Shown piece by piece: positions 24,565-43,002 of a stretch of DNA of 64,000 nt (positions are counted from its first letter, which is position 1; every line of letters starts with the position of its first letter). The stretch is from Carettochelys insculpta (Eukaryota > Chordata > Testudines > Carettochelyidae). Below the pieces are notes generated by a model. The model had not been told where the DNA came from. It saw only the letters and a list, made by a program, of their open reading frames with translations, and made no database searches. Where the stretch lies: assembly GCF_033958435.1 (NCBI RefSeq), contig NC_134161.1:6138001-6202000 (forward strand), given 5' to 3'. The position numbers were made by a program, and so were the translations under genes.

Positions 24565-24728
24565 GAGGAACTGGCAGGGACCGGATCGCGCACATGGCCA
24601 GGAGCGCGCAAGGGAGCGGCGCGTGCCGGCGCATGCACGGTCCAGCAGAAACTGCTTGGAAGATCTGATCTGCGGCGCCGGGCAAGTCCGACACCTATTG
24701 TGGAGCACCCACGGGGACACTCGAAGAA
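24565..24728 (-). repeat. DIRS 5' inverted terminal repeat
   Basis: This repeat is inverted relative to 18684-18839 over about 156 bp. Its outer eight bases (TTCTTCGA on the minus strand) are specific to this end and are repeated in the internal complementary region. The GC-rich body contains palindromic GCGCATGCGCC-type words. It probably carries the element promoter, by analogy with other DIRS elements. Confidence 0.88.
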
Positions 24729-25747
24729 GAATGTACAATACTACACAACACTGTTTCGGTTCAGTTGCCAAGCATCCCAACAAGAGGCACCCAGTGGACA
24801 TTCATGCTGATAATTTGAAATATCGATAAACAATTAACAAGGCCACACTCACAAGCTATCAGTCCGTAACAAGGGCAAGCATTTTCTGTGCAGTTTATCC
24901 TCTCTCATTCAAGATTTAGAATTAAAAGAATCTTCAACACAACCTGATTTGCAAATAAAAATGATCAAAAGTTGCTTTTGATATTAATTCCATAGTAGAA
25001 AGTTTTGAAGGAATCCGTTCTCATCTGAAAGAGGCAGTCAATCTTGGTTTAGGTGCTGACAAGCAAGACAAGTAAGCTTAAGACAGGACTACAAAGGGAC
25101 AATGTTTATTTTGGACCAAGTGGTGGACCTGGCTAAATGACAGAAGCCTGCACAACGCTATGGATTCTGAGCATCGAAAGAGCACCCCACTATGTGTTCC
25201 AGTGTATAATCCAAGAGCATGAAAACGCAAGATTAATTTCACGTTATTTGGCTAGAAGGAAGTTTAACAGAAGCCAAACAAACACTCAGTAAGAAGATGG
25301 AAAAGCTTTCATCTGAAAGATTCCAAACTGAATTTCTCCAATGATTTTTGCATAAATAGCCTTGGGTCTCTCTCTCTTTGCTCTTATGTAACACATGACA
25401 CCCCGGCACTGACATGTCATCTAATGATAAAGATTTAAAGGTGAAAAAAAAGAGTACAGCCCAGAAAACTGGAATGGACATCATAAATTTGAGAGTTCTG
25501 TGTCAGTCAAACCCAAAACTGCTAAGCTAACAAAATAGTGAAGTCATTCAGCCTCTGCCCCCGCCATTCTGTAATCATGAAGATTTTCAACAATCACTGT
25601 TCAGCTTCATTCTTATTGCTTCTGGGTGAAATTTTTCTTGCTGGTGTTCGTCAACTGACGAAAGTTGTTTCCTCAAAGCTGCCCTGACCATCCCCAACTG
25701 TGTTATTTTAACTGAAAGAGAATAGAAAGACTGCAAATGTCCAATAG

Positions 25748-26025
25748 TAACAGAAAGGAAGCCGTGCTAGTCTATACACTGTCAAAACATTGGCTCAGTC
25801 TAATTCTTGACCTCCGCCCCACCCCTCCACTCTCTGATTTGCTCACCTTGATTATCTTTTTCTGATTTGTCCTCCTTGCTTACTGTTTTTGGTTCTCTGT
25901 GCCTTAAATATCGAGTCTGTTCTGGTCTGGCTATGGTCTGAAGAAGTGGGTCTGTCCCACAAAAGCTCACCTAATAAACCATTTTGCTAGTCTTTAAAGT
26001 ACTACTTGACTGCTTTTTGTTTTGC
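25748..26025 (+). repeat. Foldback-family repeat, body plus right arm
   Basis: It opens with GTAACAGAAAGGAAGCCGTGC. It then has a pyrimidine-rich body (CTCTGATTTGCTCACCTTGAT...GGTTCTCTGTGCC) and ends with GGTCTGAAGAAGTGGGTCTG...CTAATAAACC...GACTGCTTTTTGTTTTGC. The left arm is truncated after TATACACTGTCAAAACA, so no long hairpin forms. Together with the copy at 32.9 kb it shows the internal body of the family. Confidence 0.75.
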
Positions 26026-26651
26026 AAATATCCAGGTATTGAGCATAAAAGACATGACGTTAACATCAAAGCCAAAAATGTCCTTAGTTAATATTCCCTT
26101 CCATTCAGAACATATGAGAACAATTCAACCAACGAACTGGAGCGAGCAAGCATTTTCTAGATCTGAAGTTATTTTTAATATTTTCTCTTCACTCTATCTA
26201 ATTTCTCTTGTATTTGTGAATGATCTTAAACAATACCGTAAACTTCTTCTCTTTCTTCCTTCAATTTTATTAATCTGTTGTGAAGTAGTGCCTGGAAGCC
26301 AAAGTCATGTGTCAAGACCCTATGGTACTGAAACAAACAGAAGTTTTTGGTATGAGACTTTTTTGGTCCTTAGAAAGTAATGATCACTATCGTGGATTTT
26401 TCAGTGTCTGGCAACCTGCAGACTTAATAGCAAGGAACTTGTTTCCTCATTTGAATTCTCAATGTGTTTTTGTGATTAGCTGCTTCTCTGACCCCTGTCC
26501 AATTTCCCTCAAAAGTTAAATTTCAAAAAGTATTTCCACACAGAAATTCCAATTAACAATGAAAAAAATCCCTTCCCCTAACAAAAGGCCTCAGCACCAC
26601 CTGAGGAATAATCATTCAGAAAAAAAAGCTGAAGAAAAAAATAACACGTAT

Positions 26652-26822
26652 AAACAAAAACAGAAGCAGTCATGTAGCACTTCAAAGACTACCAAAATAA
26701 TTAGATGATGAGCTTTCATGGGACAGATGAGATGTGAAGTGCATCTGTCCCATTAAACCTCATCACCTAATCAATTATTTTGTTCACCGTTAAAGTGCTC
26801 CATGACTGCTTTTTTGTTTTGA
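26652..26822. repeat. Foldback repeat, copy 2
   Basis: The left arm AGCAGTCATGTAGCACTTCAAAG... is inverted at the right as ...TTAAAGTGCTCCATGACTGC. Both arms share a GATGAG/CTCATC form and a GGGACAGATG word. The loop is about GAGATGTGAAGTG. The arms are fairly diverged, which suggests an old copy. Confidence 0.75.
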
Positions 26823-26836
26823 TAAAATATCAACTA

Positions 26837-27030
26837 GAATCATAGAATACTAGGACTGGAAGGGACCTTGAGAGGTCATTGAGTCCACTCTCTTGCCCTC
26901 ACAGCAGGACCAAGTTCTGTCTAGACCACCCCTCACAGGCATTTATCTAACCTGTTCTTAACCATCTCCAGAGACAGAGATTCCACAACCTCTCCAGGCA
27001 ATTTATTCCAGCGTTGGACCACCCTGACAG
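26837..27030 (-). mobile_element. CR1 LINE 3' end
   Basis: ATCATAGAATACTAGGACTGG and AAGGGACCTTGAGAGGTCAT followed by CCACTCTCTTGCCCTCACAG... is the reverse complement of the conserved CR1 3' tail. The element therefore reads on the minus strand with its 3' end at about 26837. CR1 is the dominant LINE of turtles, crocodilians and birds. Only the 5'-truncated tail is present. Confidence 0.9.
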
Positions 27031-28493
27031 TTCGGAACTTCCATTACAATAGCTGACACCTACACAGCTTCCTGCCCTGCTGCCACTGAAACAGCACAAC
27101 TCAAATTTAACAGCCGGCAGGAGGGATTGGGCCATTAAACCTACTGAATTTAGTTCCATTATTTCAGCTGCGGCAGGGCAGGGTGCTGCAGAGAACCCCT
27201 CACTGGCCCGGACATCCAAGCGACTATGCCCCTTTGGTGGGCATGGCTTGGCTCATCTCCGTTAGCAGAACACCTCCACACCAGCCTTCCTCCTGCTGGG
27301 TGCATGGGGTCGCTCGGTGTGGGCTCCCGAAGCCAGAGTCATGGATGGGTTAGTCTCAGGGGCCGGTATGGGGCTGAGGTACATCCTGAGAATGTGAGGG
27401 CAGATTTGGGGGCTGAGGTGGATAAAGCCTGGAGATTGGGGGGGGAAGTTTTGAGGGGGAGGTGTCAAGGGGGGCAGAGTTTGCGAAAGGGGTTCTGTAA
27501 AATTCTTTGAAGTTTAGAAGATTCTGTGGCCAAATAAAAAATTGGGAAACACTGTCCTATGTTGTTCTCAGAAACATTTTGGAGATTACAGGATCCTATA
27601 AACAAACCAGCCTATGTTAATGGAGAGTTGTAAATGGCATAAACATACTTCATTTTAATGAAAAGGCAAAATCAATTTCATGTGATTCCTCTTTTCTGAT
27701 TCTCAAACTCTCCTAAGAATTTAGAGACAACTGACCAGGCTAGACAAACGCACTCCTGCCAGGACAACTCACTGTTCACCTGGGAGCCAAGAGACGGCAC
27801 CTTTCAGCCATTCTTTGAGCTGCAGCACACTGTACTGTAAATAAACAGTGTCATGTCCTGATATAGCTCTCAAAAGCGAAGCATTTAAAGAACTAATCAG
27901 TGTTGTATGCTGTATGTTTCCTCTCTGTAGCTGGACTTGGTAAATAAAAAAAGGAAAAAACGGGACTCTTATGGTTGATTTATTTTGGAGAAAGGTTCAG
28001 TCTGTTGCTAATGGAGTGAACTTCACTTCTGCCTTCCTCACAGAGACAGGCAGTAATGATGCGATAGCCTACTTGCTGAAGGCTGAGATCTCAACTCTGG
28101 ATACAACAGGTCTCACTAGGCACATGTGTATGGAGAGAGGTTGCTAAGGACATAATGACCCAAAGCTAGCTGGCTGGTTATGTCACAGTAAGGTCTCATG
28201 TCTTATTTTTTCAGAACTCTGACCGTTATTTAATGCTATAAGATCTACCCAACGCCTTTAACTCAATGAATTTTTGTTTTGTGGAAAATAAGATGAAAAT
28301 GAACATGCGTCATTTAAATCACTGCTCTGGGATAGGGCTTGCAAGGTTCAGTATGCAGGCTACTCCAGAACAAAGGGCTACTCCAGCTTCCGATCACTGT
28401 AGTAGCTTGGGACCCAACGAGAAGCCAAGGGAGAGGTGCTTGACCTCCATCTGTGACAGGTATAGGCTCACCTGCCCCTGCACTCCTCAACCA

Positions 28494-28865
28494 GAGTAAG
28501 GAATGCAGTAAACTGTGCACTTTCCCTTCGCTCCCTGACAAAGGGGAACAGCCAGTGATATTCTCTTATAAATCAGAAAGGTGGGGGGCAGGGGCAACTT
28601 CAGCCCCCGCCCACCTTCCCTAAAGGGCACTTTGAGAGTGAGAAGCTTGGGGCTGAGGAGTCCCAAACAAGGGAATGGGCACACCCAGCCAGTTCCTTCT
28701 GTGTGGTGATGGTCTTCTTTCCATTTTCCTGGCACAACCAGACACTCACCCTGCATTAAGTTATCATAAGAGCAAGTCATTTACCAATTTTGGCGGTCCT
28801 AGCAGTTACTGTTTCAGAGTTCTTGAACAATCAGACTGACAACCTCAGAGCAGATAGTTGCTATT
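28494..28865. repeat. Unclassified dispersed repeat, copy A
   Basis: It shares an ordered series of words with 56730-57045: GTGCACTTTCCC, CTCCCTGACA, CATTTTCCT, GTTATSATAAGA, TTTGGYGKTCCTAGC, TTACTGT and GAGTTCTTGAACA. Spacing is similar but divergence is high. There is no coding frame, and I cannot assign a family. Confidence 0.6.
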
Positions 28866-30257
28866 CTATGGTGCCCACAAACAGTACTTAAGTGCTAGGA
28901 TAGGACAGAACAAGAAATGACCCTGGGGATCATTTATACAATTGCAGGACTGAAACCAAGGTCAGCTTCAGGACTCTGGGGCCTCCCTTGTTTCCCCATC
29001 TTGCTACCAGATCAGAATGGTAGCATTTTACATCCAATTTGCACACACGAGACAAAAAGTTGCAAGGCAACAAACAAACAATCAAGTCTCTAGTGTATCT
29101 ATACTTGAAACGTTACATAGCTTCAGTGTAAACGGCTACAGCGACCAAAGGACTTCTCCAATTGATAGAACTAATCCACCTGCCCAAGAGGCAATATGCA
29201 GATCAAGGGAATAACGCATTCATTCACCCTACTGCTGTGTACATGGAAGTTACATCAGGTTATGGATTTTTCACACCTCCAAATGACATAGTTGGGTTCA
29301 ATTTTGAGATCGCTAACCATCACACCAGCAGGTGTTCTGATAAGTCAGTTAGGACAGTGGTAAGAACTGGGGGCTGAAGACAATGGACACAAACATATCT
29401 GTGCTGCATGATACTAAATATTGCTGAAGAAAATCAAATAGGTTTAAGCATGCAACTTGGACAAAACTAGTTCCTGGGGCATGTAAGTACATGGTCACCC
29501 AGTAGGATGTATTACCAAAACCAATTATTTCAAGGATCATAATGGAGTTTGGAGACTAAGTCACCACACCTCTAAGGGGACATGAGCCGTTTCTTCATCT
29601 GTATTCTTTCACGTTAAATAAAGCAAGCATGGAAAACTATGAAAATTGTTTTGCACAACTCTGAGGACAAATTAAATATCACATAAAGAAAACAGACTAA
29701 CACTAATATTGTCTGCAGCCCATCCTGCTGTGCCAAGTTCTATGCTTTGCTCGTGTGCATCAGCCTTGACTCGCTGCCCTAGTCATCATCTTCATTATTC
29801 AACTCTAAGCCTTCCACATAGTTTTATTAGTTTTGAGCCTTCCACTTAAACCCTAACCTGCCGCATGCTCTACCTCTTGCTATTCCAGAAAAAGCCAGTC
29901 AGCCATACCAAACGTATACTGGTTTTATGATATGAACCAGTTTCTAATAGGGACTCTGGTAGAACCCACAAAATATATTTTCAGTTGTGCCCTAAGGAGG
30001 ATATGAACTCCAGCCCCTCAAATATACTGGCACGCCACCCCAGATTACCAAGCACTTTTAAAAAAAAATAAATAAAAAAAAAAGTTTAATAAGAAGATAC
30101 AGAAATCCTAATCTAAAGTGCATTAGTTCATTTCCATTGGCCCAGGGAGCCCACTTTACACATTCAGTTTGGTAATCCTCAATCTCTCCTTTCTCTCCCC
30201 TGTTCATTAGGCACTGAATTAATCTCACACCAGTTACAAGACGACATGGTGCACAGA

Positions 30258-30362
30258 GAACAACAAGACCACCTGTGGCACCTTACAGACTAGCAGATAC
30301 ATTGGAGCATAAGCTTTCGTGTTGTTCACGAAGATCCAGACTAACACGGCTACCTCTGTGAT
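30258..30362. repeat. Foldback-related repeat, second subfamily
   Basis: AACAACAAGACCACCTGTGG, CACCTTACAGACTAGCAGAT, GCATAAGCTTTCGTG and CCAGACTAACACGGCTACC follow the plan of a very common reptile repeat that shares the AGACTARCA and GCTTTCGTG words with the foldback family. It is a short 5'-truncated copy on what I take to be the minus strand. Confidence 0.6.
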
Positions 30363-31090
30363 AAGGTGCACAGCGTGATTCATACTACATGATTAGCCAA
30401 AGATTGTTGATGAAGGATAAAGAAATGCCACATTTCCAAATCACAAAGAACGAATATTAGCTCTGCCTTTTCCAACATGCTGATCTCAGGCATCTTCTCC
30501 CATTCCGAGATCCGCAATGTAAATGCTGAGAACACTGATTGTATCCCATCACAACTGAGACCACACACTATTCTGCTATTGCAGAAGAAAAGGCAAATTC
30601 TCACTCTCATCCTGTTCTCTTTCTGCACCCATTGTGTCCACAAAATTGCCTGTTGCTAATGTAACTAAACCTATACTCAAATATTCCCAACAACAGCCCA
30701 AGAGAAAAGGATGCCAAAATCTGCAAGGTTAAACTCCACCTGCTAAATCCTATAAGATGATTGGGAGCACTCTTTCAATAACATACTAGAAACAGTCTAA
30801 ACAAGGTGACTCTTTCACTTAGCTACACAGGAATAGCCCTGGTTCTTTCTGATGCCTGCAGACTGGCAGATCTAAACCCTCATTACACTGAAATGTTGAT
30901 ATCCCAGAGTAACGTATGTGGACTGATTGCTCTAAAGACCTTTGGAAGCACAGCTGTGTTACATTATAACCCAAGATGGCCAGAAGTGACTTAAGCACCC
31001 AATACACAATGAGTTCTCTGCTTACTCTTCTCAGCCTCCTGTCATTTTAGGACAGCCCAAAGCTTTGGTGATTCGAAAAAAATATAACAA

Positions 31091-31225
31091 GTCTACACCA
31101 AAGAGTTAGGTCAACCCAGTTACATCATTCAGAGATGTGCAAAATTCACACATTGTTTTAATTCCAGGTGTACATAACCCCAGCTCGACAGACCTAGCTA
31201 CCGCCTTTTGGGGCGGCGGATCCTA
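31091..31225. mobile_element. MITE-like element
   Basis: AAGTCTACACCAAAGAGTTAGG followed by GTCAACCCAGTTACATCATTC and, near the right end, CTCGACAGACCTAGCTACCGCC fits a small reptile hAT-like MITE with GTCTACAC termini. The right terminus is not clearly seen. Confidence 0.45.
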
Positions 31226-32898
31226 CAATGGAGAACCATTAGCATCCTGTACAGTAAAATCTGCCCTCAAGGGCCACAACAGTGCTTCTACTGCTGTGCC
31301 AGTGTAACATTTCAACTGCAGACAAGCCTGAAGTCAACCTCACTTCATCAGCAAGCCAACAAGCCAACTCAAATCTCTATGGGAATAGTGAAAGTAAACC
31401 TTTATTCTCTGTTGGAGCCTCCAATTCTGCTTTGTGTGTTATAGGCAGCCAATCGTCAAAAGTTCTGTGGACTGATGAAGACTCATCTTCAGTTTCCAGT
31501 GCCAGCCACCTAATACAGCACCACTGACAACAAGAGAACCCACATTTTTAGGTACAAACCACAAGCACTAACTTGGCTTGCAAATATAGAGTATATCAAG
31601 AAGCAATAATACGGAAACACAACCCCTCAGTAATTTAGTTAGTGGCCTGGAATCTGCCAACTGCCTCTTAACTGCTTGAAGTCCCAAACTGTTAAGAGAC
31701 CACCCTACGATTCCTGAGCTTCTCACCCCATATGAGCACAGACACAACTGAGGCAAACATATCCAGGAATGTGAGTGTCTACAGTATTGTGAAAAAAGAT
31801 CTCCTAAAAGTAATTTAAAAATGAAGCTGCCAACCTTCTTTCGGAAATGTTCAGACACAAAAATACAGGCCTCTGTTAGGCAATTAATTCATTTGTTACT
31901 GAGGACGTTGTCAACTGTCTGCAAGATGAGAAAAAGCTTCCTTCAGATCTTACCCTAATGAAATGATGGAGATTCTTTATTTCCATTGTGGAAAGCACAC
32001 TTTGCAGGAATGTCCTTCCACACAAAAGCCAAATTGCTTTTTTGTGGTATATTTAAGACATACTCTTGTGAGAGAACTGCTCATAATGCTCCGTACAGCT
32101 ACCTTCAACTTCGCTGCTCACTCAGTTTTATTTGGTGTCAAGGAATTCTGGTCACTGGAAGATTCTGACCAAACAGGACTACTTTCTGATCCCATCAGTG
32201 ACAACAGCCTGGGGAGCCAGCGGAAGCACTGCCTTCTACATAACCAATTGTTAGGTCAGAACCTCTGAGCAAATTATGTGTTTTCAACAGCAAGACTCTT
32301 CAGACTGGAAAACAGAACAGAAACAACAAGATGAAAGCATAAGGCCAATCTCTACACAGTCGTTTTCCTAGCTGTATGAAAGCTGCAATAATTGGCAATA
32401 GGGGAAAAGGACAGCAAATACCTCAGGGATGTCTTGTGAAATGCCAACTAATCCTTCATGGTAACTACAAACAGTAAAAAGCCATTTAAACACCCTTTGG
32501 GAGGAATGCTTCTCTTCCCAGAGAGCAAGCTTCTGACTTCTGGTGCACAACGCATGGCCTTTTTTAGCACGGTTGCCAATCTGATGGAGAGGGGACTCCA
32601 ATTTATTTACCCATTCTTCTCTTCTATATAGCCAGAAGGATCAAGTCCCAGCATCTACAAGTTCCATTGTCCTTTGCTTCTGGAAGTATAGTGCACACAT
32701 ACAAATTTCTAGGCCAACTATTTTCACTAGTTAGTAATTTTAAAATTACTAAAAAGGAAAGGAAAATGTACAGGTTTCTTCTGGTAAGATGCCATCATTT
32801 GGACCAAATACCACCTGGGACTCAAAGATGCTTTGCGGTAACTTCTTTATTCAACATTTCCTCATGATCAGAGTCTTCCAAGACCAACAGAAGTGAAA

Positions 32899-33227
32899 CT
32901 AGTAACAGAGAGAAAGCCGTGCTAGTCTATATACTATCAAAACAAAAAACAAAGCAGTAAAGTAGCACTCTCAAGACTAAAAGTAATTTATTAGGTGAGA
33001 TTTGGCTTGGTCTAGTTTTTGGCTCCCGCCTTTCTGCTCTCTGATTTGCTCACCTTGATAGTTTTTTCCCCCCCTCTGATTTGTCAGCCTTGATTGCTAT
33101 TTTTGGTTCTCTGTGCCTTGGGTGTTGGGTCTGTTCTGGTATGGCTGGGGTCTGCTGCACAAAAGCTCACCTAATAAATTACCTTGTTAGTCTTTAAAGT
33201 GCTCCTTTACTGCTTTTTTGTTTTGAG
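32899..33227. repeat. Foldback-family repeat, nearly full length
   Basis: The left end (GTAACAGAGAGAAAGCCGTGC) is followed by a left arm (AAAGCAGTAAAGTAGCAC...TTTATTAGGTGAG). The pyrimidine-rich body (CTCTGATTTGCTCACCTTGAT...) follows, then the right arm (AAAAGCTCACCTAATAAATT...GTGCTCCTTTACTGC). The arms are inverted and both read AGTAAAGTAG/AGTAAAGGAG where other copies have AGTCA. It shows body and both arms in one copy. Confidence 0.78.
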
Positions 33228-33729
33228 AAGTGAAACTCCTTTTTCAAGTATCTCAAAAGCAAAATGCCCAATTTTATTTAAATTAATGATCAATATCCAG
33301 TTCTTGCTGCAATTTCAGTGCTCACAGACAAAAATCTGAAACGAGGTCAGATTTACATTAGCTCAAGTTACCAGAACTTAAATGCCCATTGTAGACTGAC
33401 TCTGGGTACCTGGGAATACACACTCCCCATATAAATAATGCTAAAAAGGTTAAGTCTGATGAATGAAAAAGGCTAGAAATAAGATAGCACAAAGCCAATT
33501 TCTATCCAAAGTTGTTTTAGCTTCATCTGACATATGATTCGGGCCACCGTTTATTGTGAAATAAGAACACTGGCATTTTATGTCACAAGCCTAAGTCCAG
33601 ATCCTGATCGCCTTTAGACTGGTGAAAATATGATTGCTTTGTCTTCAACTCAGTTATACCATTGTAAATGAGATGAGATTATGGCCTACACTCTAAGGGC
33701 ATACAGAATTCATAATAACTAAGTCTCTG

Positions 33730-34250
33730 GCACGGGTACAACTGTTCTGGCGCCCATAATTAAAAAGAGTGACATTGATAAATTGGAGCAGATTCAGAGA
33801 AGAGTCACAAATATGATTAAAGGTTTAGAAAACATGCCTTCTAGTAACAGGTTAAAAGGTGATTGGGTTACAGGCTACCCAAAATGGGGAACAACTACAG
33901 TAGGCTCTTCAATTTAGCAGAGAAAGGTAGAACAAAATCTAATGGCTTCAAGTTGAAAATAGGCACATTCAGAAAGGAAAGAAGGTGTAAATGTTTAACA
34001 GTGAGGATCACTAACCCACTAGAACAGTTTACCAAGAGCTGTGGCAGAGTCTTGATCACTGTACCTTCCTAAAATCAAGACTGGATGTTCTTCCTAAAAT
34101 ACCTGGCATCGGAATTATTTCAGGGGAAATAATTTAGCCTGTGTTGTATGGCGGGGGGGGGGGGGGCGCGCACGGGAGGGGGCCAAACTTGATGATCACA
34201 ATGGTTCCTATCTTGGAATCGATGTATATTAAAAAAGTAATGTTGATCCA
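33730..34250 (+). mobile_element. CR1 LINE, 3' coding and tail remnant
   Basis: The segment contains ATTAAAAAGAGTGACATTG, GAGCAGATTCAGAGAAGAGT and later CTAACCCACTAGAACAG...TGGAATC. These match the end of the CR1 RT open reading frame and 3' UTR in plus orientation. A G-run at 34153-34166 interrupts it. No long frame remains. Confidence 0.7.
34153..34182 (+). repeat. G-run (14 G) followed by GCGC and further G-tracts
   Basis: Fourteen consecutive Gs are followed by CGCGCGCACGGGAGGGGG. The tract lies inside a CR1 remnant and could form a quadruplex on the plus strand. Confidence 0.8.
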
Positions 34251-34434
34251 ATCAACTCTCCCTAAAGGACATCATGTTTCCTGAACAGAATTTTGCTAAC
34301 CGTCATGTTAAGCATTTACCTTCTTCAGAAATATTTCTGTACTTCAATTCATAAAATGAGGAAAACAGATTTAGTCTCACAGCTTTTCCTTGGCAGATAA
34401 ATGAAAATGTGGGTCTTAAAGCATAAGTGTCCCT

Positions 34435-34700
34435 GAGGCTTCAATTTACGAAGAACAGGCAAACCACATATGGCCACTGGTCCATCTAGCCCAGCATCCT
34501 GTCTTCCAAAAGAGGACAAAGCCCAATGCTTCAAAGGGAACTAACAGAACAGGCAATTATCAAGCTATCCATCCCCAGTTGTCCAGACCCAGCTTCTGGC
34601 AGATGGCACATGCAGAGCATGGGGCCATTGATAGACTGATCCTTCATGCACTTAATTCTTTCTGCAGCCAGTTTTCTTCTGCCTTTCACAACATCCCTAG
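34435..34700 (-). mobile_element. CR1 LINE 3' fragment
   Basis: CATATGGCCACTGGTCCATC and TAGCCCAGCATCCTGTCTTCC, then CCCAGCTTCTGGCAGATGG, are the reverse complement of a common turtle CR1 3' end (GGGCTAGATGGACC type). The element reads on the minus strand. Confidence 0.8.
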
Positions 34701-34821
34701 GCGACAAGTTCCATGGGTTGGCTGTGTTTTTATTTTATAAAAACTGATGAAGTTAATTGCAATAACAATCTGCAGAAGTAAATGATCTAGTACTATAACA
34801 TTAAGATAGTCTCTTGCTTAC

Positions 34822-34885
34822 CGAAAATTTCTCCGTTTTTGGCATATTCTGTCACAAGGTACAACATGCTTTTGGTCTCCATCAC
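34822..34885 (-). CDS. SIK2: SIK2 exon 3: kinase hinge exon
   Basis: This 64-nt exon encodes [21 protein letters not shown] and the first base of the next Asp codon. It carries the strand leading to the hinge of the kinase domain; the gatekeeper is in LYLVTEYA. It covers residues 90-110 of the predicted protein. The acceptor is CATGAACAG and the donor TCG|GTAAGC, and both junction phases fit the neighbouring exons. The peptide is identical to the human SIK2 segment as I remember it. SIK1 and SIK3 are very similar here, so the assignment to SIK2 rests mainly on exon 1. Confidence 0.95.
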
Positions 34886-41067
<6,182 letters not shown>

Positions 41068-42263
41068 TCAAAGAACAAAAATTCTTTAAATCAACTTTTT
41101 CTCATCTTGTCTACCCCTGCTTGTGAGCAGGGCACCAAATGACACTCTGGCTCATTTTGTTATTTCAAAAATATACTCGCTAGAGTTTAGAATTTGACAA
41201 TTCACTCATAAAAATAAGGCATGCTGTTGTTGGTCTGTGAAATCACCTGCTGACCAAGATCTCTATGGCATTATCAACTGGTGAAGATAGTACCAGCAGG
41301 CAGAGAAGCAGAGACCTCAAGTGCTGCTTCACTTGCGCATGTGAGCTAGGGGACTGAAGTAATAAATGGAGCAACTGCAGCATGGGAACCCAGAAGCAGT
41401 ACCAAGATAAAGCAGTTTGAGACATCTTAAGGTATCAAGTTACTATTTGGCAATGTGCAAGGAGATCCCAAACTAAAACAAGTTAGTATTTTATTTGAAA
41501 ATACACCAGTAAAAGCTTCAATTACAGCTCGCTTTGCTACTCTCGACCCTAATCCTGTTTACATTTAGGCACATGCTTACGTTCATGCATGTAAATTGCT
41601 CCAGGGAGCTAGGATTTCACTCTTACATTTTAAATAAAGTTCTGAATACACGTTCTTGACTCAGAGCACGCAATCAAAAATATTGAGCTCATAATTTGGA
41701 ATGTTACAGATTTTTATTGAATTGTGCGATTAATATTCTAGATACCAGGATTCTGTAATTAACTTCTTCAGAAAGCATTTAAAAAAAATCTCTGCAAGGA
41801 AACTCTTGTCACTTACAGAGAGCACTGAGTCCATGATATTTTTAGAAGCTAGTTTGGGGTCTGCCTGACCTCATTCCCAGTCAGTACTGGAGAACAGAGT
41901 TAAAATATAACTACATATACTTAAGGACTCCCAATTTTACCAATTAAGAAAACAAATCTTAGGCACTGTAAAAACAGAAAAGAAATACTGAGACTATTAA
42001 AGATAAACAGTATGTCTCACCTAGACTATCATGTTAAAAGTACAGAGATAACAAATATCAGAACCACTGAAAGACTTCCATGGCAAAGATAATCAAAATA
42101 AGCCTAATCTTTTGATAAGAACCCATGAGAAAGTTTATAAAAGAGTGACTGATAAAGTAAAGTTTCATCAGTCCCGATATTCCAAGCCCTCAACATAACT
42201 CATCACTCCCTCTATAACCTTAACCTACAAAGATGCATTTCCCAGGAACCACGCATGACTCTT

Positions 42264-42872
42264 AAGCTTCGTCTACATTACGAGATAAATCTGAATGTAA
42301 GGGAGTTTGCTTGATTGTACCAACTGATTGTCTTCACTGTAAATACCATTAACTCAATTTAGAAAGCACTAGTATTGATAACATAATATCAGAACTGGGT
42401 GGGTTTAGCATCAAGTTCAAACGAAGGCGAGTGTGGAAGCACCATGTCTTTGAAGTGAACTCATTAACCTTCAGAGGCTGACTGGCACTCCTGCACCTGG
42501 CTCCCAGTTCCCTGCCACTTGCAGGAGCCGGGAAACTGACACTGCAGCACCTGGCTCCCTCTTTCTGCAAGCCAGCTGCAGAAGCACTGTGCAGTTTCCC
42601 ACCTCTCCCAAACTGTGGGGACCCAGCAACCGGGCAGCAGGGTGAGAGCTGCCAGCAGTGGGGGGTGCAGCAGGGACCAGGGGAGGGCAAGAATGCAGGG
42701 CTGAGGGAACTGTGGGATAGGTTCCCACAATGCACTTCTGCAACAGTCAGAGTTTGGGCACTCTAATGTGGCAACACTAACTTGACTTTGTGGGAAGTGA
42801 GGATACTCAAAACCAGATTTATAAAACCCAGCATTCTAAAATCAAATTTATCTGGTAGTATAGACGTAGCCT
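42264..42872. mobile_element. MITE-like DNA transposon, about 610 bp
   Basis: The left end AGCTTCGTCTACATTACGAG followed by ATAAATCTGAATG is inverted relative to the right end, which read outward-in is AGGCTACGTCTATACTACCAG then ATAAATTTGATTTT. The termini of about 35 bp are imperfect but clear. The interior is GC-rich with no transposase frame. The style matches reptile hAT-like non-autonomous elements. Confidence 0.65.
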
Positions 42873-43002
42873 CTACTATAGGGACTGGCTAGCAAGTACA
42901 AGAGATACCTACCTTGCAATGATTTCAAAGCACAGGTGGTGGACCTTATTACCTAAACAACACTTTCCAAGGCCATCACTGCATTTGGAAGTTCAACTGA
43001 CA

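Larger units (their letters stand above)
18638..24728 (-). mobile_element. DIRS-order retrotransposon, 6.1 kb, nearly complete
   Basis: The element carries, in minus-strand order, gag, an RT-RNase H frame and a tyrosine recombinase. Overlapping frames with a recombinase instead of an integrase or endonuclease define the DIRS order. The ends are inverted terminal repeats (18638-18839 and 24565-24728, sharing about 156 bp). An internal complementary region at 18907-19004 is complementary to one outer end and identical to the reverse complement of the other, the classical DIRS circularisation structure. No target-site duplication is expected and none is evident. It sits in SIK2 intron 3 in the sense orientation. 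RT-RNase H is open, but gag and the recombinase are broken, so it is not autonomous now. I saw no DAM-like methyltransferase domain, which some DIRS elements have. Confidence 0.93.

Noticed and set aside
18638..24728. LTR retrovirus or endogenous virus instead of DIRS
   Set aside because: Repeats are inverted rather than direct, there is a tyrosine recombinase instead of integrase, and no protease or envelope region is seen.
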